A stretch of 64,000 nt of DNA from Ciborinia camelliae (Eukaryota > Ascomycota > Leotiomycetes > Helotiales > Sclerotiniaceae), in NCBI GenBank assembly GCA_025890175.1, contig JANPYM010000007.1, positions 1,616,209 to 1,680,208 on the forward strand. The letters run 5' to 3'. Positions 61,516 to 64,000 of the stretch are shown in pieces. Position numbers and translations under genes: made by a program. Under the pieces are notes generated by a model, which ran no database searches, was not told the origin of the DNA, and worked only from the letters and a program-made list of their open reading frames with translations. Position 1 is the stretch's first letter. Each line of letters opens with the position of its first letter.

Positions 61516-63386
61516 ATGGCCAACAATTTAGGAAATCTTGCCCTCGATGGCGGCGACCCTCGCATTGATAATGTGGGAGAGGTGGGAGTACCAACCCCCG
61601 TTCGTCGCAAGATGCATGACCCAAATGTTCCTTTCGAAGAATACTTGCACTATGCAAAGATTCAACGTGAGCAAGAAATGAACGGACTTGGCCCAGAAGA
61701 ACGAGAGAGGATGTACCAGGAATATCTTGCCGGAGTAGACAATGTTGCCGGAAAGGAAATTGAGGACGAGAAAAAAGCTCTCCCAGAAACTGGGGATGAA
61801 AAGACAGAGCCCCAGCCAATCGTTGAATCAAAACCTAGCTCTATCAACAAAGGGCAAGCTGTTTCTCATGTCGGAGCTGCCGAATGGGAAACCGCATCTC
61901 GAGCTGCCAGGAACGCTACATGGGGAGCTGTGTAAGTTGAATGCTTGAATCACACTATGGTATCATCTGACAGTTAAACAGTGTATACCTTATCACCACC
62001 GATATCTTAGGTCCATCAAATGCGCCATACTCCGTTTCACAATTCGGATATATTGGAGGTGTAATGATGTATTTCTTCATGGGTATCATGGCTTTCTTCG
62101 CGGGATGGCAAATTTGGCGCATGTTCTTGAAGCTCGACAGTGATAGATACCCCATGAGAACATTTGGTGACTTGGGATTCAGAATGTAAGAAAATATCTC
62201 CTATAACCAATCATAATCGTGCACAGCTGACTCTTACAGTTTTGGGACTTACGCCCGCCACGGCATCAATCTACTGCAAAGTATCCAACTTTTGTTCAAC
62301 GTTGGTGTTATTGTCATCGGCAATGGTCAAGGTCTTTCCCAGATGTCCAAAGCCAAGCTCTGCTTTTCCATCTGTATCTTGGTTTGGGTCCTCGCGGGCA
62401 TGATCCTCGGTCAGATTCGCTCTCTGCAAAAGTTCGGCCATCTAGCCAATTTCGCCATTTGGTTGAACGTCCTCGTTATCCTCATGACCATGGGTGTTGC
62501 TGCACACAGTCCCCCCAACTATGCCGCCGCGCTCGCCTCATTTGGTACTCCAAAAGGGCCCATTACCCATACTGTTTGGATCCCTGCCGGCTCAACTTTC
62601 GATTCCCAAGTAAGTTCTGCGATGCAAATCGTCTATGCTTACGGTGGCGCCATGTTATACTGTGAATTCATGGCCGAAATGAAGCGACCCCTCGACTTCA
62701 TCAAGGCCCAATTCATAGCCGAAATGTTCATCTTCGTCTGCTACCTCATCTTCGGTTGTGTTCTCTACTCCCAACAAGGTCAATTTACCTACAACCCCGC
62801 CAACCAAGGTCTCTCTCCCTACGCCTGGCAAACAGTCACCAACGCGCTCTCCCTCGTCTCCGGTCTTATTGCCGCCGTTTTATACGGTAATATCGGTATC
62901 AAAGTCATCTACCAAAATATCATCGAAGATCTTTTCAACGGCCCCGAACTCACCACCAAAAAAGGAAAACTCATCTGGATCGGCATTGTCCCATTATACT
63001 GGGCTTTTGCCTTTGTCCTCGGATCCGCCGTCCCTCAATTCACCAATATCTCCTCGCTCGTCGCCGCCGTCTGCATCATGCAATTTACATATACCTTTCC
63101 CACACTTCTATACTTCGGTATGACCATCAAAGAAGACGCCATGCACCCGGACGAAATTTTCGATCCCGTGACAGGCACCATCAACCGTGTCGATACCTGG
63201 AGGGATCTGAGCAGATGGAAGAGAGGTCTTGCACCACGCTGGTGGTTGAAGGTCTTCTGTTTCTTGTTTTTCCTGGCTAGTGCGACGACGGCCGTTCTCG
63301 GTATGTACACGAGTATTAAGAGTATTATTGCGGATTTTGCATTGGGATCCACCACGAGTTTTGGTTGTGCAAGTCCGTCGGTTTAA
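61516..63386 (+). CDS. amino-acid permease, AAAP family (mtr-like)
   Basis: Exons 61516-61931, 61982-62185 and 62240-63386 give 588 residues. A hydrophilic cytosolic N-terminus of about 135 residues (VRRKMHDPNVPFEEYLHYAK; EREREMYQEY-like acidic helix; poly-Glu/Lys linker) precedes about 11 membrane helices. The first helix region is LITTDILGPSNAPYSV, a conserved substrate-site segment of neutral amino-acid transporters of the Neurospora mtr type, followed by FGDLGFRIFGTYARHGINLL. Both introns are 50-54 nt and canonical. Likely role: proton-driven uptake of neutral or aromatic amino acids at the plasma membrane. Substrate is inferred. Confidence 0.88.
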
Positions 63387-64000
63387 GTTTGGATGGGTGG
63401 GAATGGGATGGCATGGGATGGGTGGATGGATGGATGGATGCTCCTGCGGGAGGGACGGGGTGGATTGCTATGGGATGATGATGATAATGATTGGGTTAAT
63501 GATATGGGGCATGAACATATGAATGAAGGAATGGAGATATGTAGCATATTGAATGGAAGTTAATGTAAATATTCGACTCTGAATTCGATACCACGATGCA
63601 ACTTTCACAAATGCGACAGATGCTATGAGAAGGTCGTACTCCATAAGATGGCTTTGTTTAAGAGTATGCCAATATCACCGCCTTAACTCGAGCCGAGAAT
63701 CTGAGGGTTATCCGGCGTATATCCGCCCTTTTATCCGATTCGATATTCGAATCTATACCAGGCACTGAAAAGTAAGCCGGATTGTAACATCGGATGCATA
63801 CAAACTCGAGAATCTATTCTTGCACTTTTTGGATATCCGTGTTACACATTCGATCTTTAATGAAGATCTATTATGCCTTTGAGCCGCTAATGCTTTTATG
63901 ATGCTACTTGCTTCAATCAATGCTATTAAGTCGTTAATGCCGTTATGCTGCCAATGCTGTTATACCCGACATGCCTATCATGTCTGTTGTGTTCGCCCGC
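63387..64000. other. 3' flank and AT-rich decayed DNA
   Basis: GGGATGG/GGATGGAT repeats follow the permease stop. From about 63690 the sequence has recurring TTATCCG/ATATCCG words and then GCTAATGC/GTTAATGC/CAATGC variants, suggestive of an old repeat. No gene seen. Confidence 0.45.

Overview
The window looks like nuclear DNA of a filamentous ascomycete, most likely a leotiomycete of the Botrytis/Sclerotinia kind. The evidence is many short GT-AG introns (about 45-120 nt) with CTAAC/ACTAAT branch sites, AT-rich intergenic DNA full of microsatellites, and fungal single-copy genes such as ERG5, RRN7, VPS52 and POL5. The organism assignment is inference; no marker gene settles it. Exon boundaries below were worked out by hand from splice signals, and every full gene model was checked to give an uninterrupted frame divisible by three.

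Region by region. 1-14 kb is gene-poor: a small proline/serine-rich ORF, the sterol C-22 desaturase ERG5, then nearly 7 kb of microsatellites and a 497-bp MITE-like element. 14-27 kb is a dense housekeeping block: a rhodanese, a YIPF1-type Golgi protein, a ubiquitin-eL40 fusion (start codon split by an intron, 7-nt micro-exon), the Pol I initiation factor Rrn7, eIF5A, the GARP subunit Vps52 and a TBC Rab-GAP of the TBC1D20/Gyp8 type. A 10-N assembly gap lies between the last two. 28-41 kb carries three large genes: an Mms1_N/DDB1-like beta-propeller protein, eIF5B and Pol5. Ubiquitin-eL40, Rrn7, eIF5A, eIF5B and Pol5 all serve ribosome production or translation.

42-56 kb is accessory. After a 14-TM MFS exporter comes about 2.4 kb of AT-rich decayed repeat DNA, a poorly defined membrane-anchored gene, and then a compact set of genes resembling a fungal RiPP (dikaritin-type) pathway: a secreted berberine-bridge-type FAD oxidase, a UstYa-family (DUF3328) protein, an overlooked 70-residue intron-containing precursor with a signal peptide and two 22-residue-period repeats (core around NSW-x-A-x-AGN), and a second, divergent UstYa-family protein. 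A PTH11/SAT4-type rhodopsin-domain receptor and a decayed anthranilate phosphoribosyltransferase gene (TRP4/trpD) follow. This putative RiPP locus is the most interesting feature of the window.

57-64 kb holds a structured RNA resembling the Alu domain of SRP RNA, two weak hypothetical genes, over 4 kb with little else, and an AAAP-family amino-acid permease.
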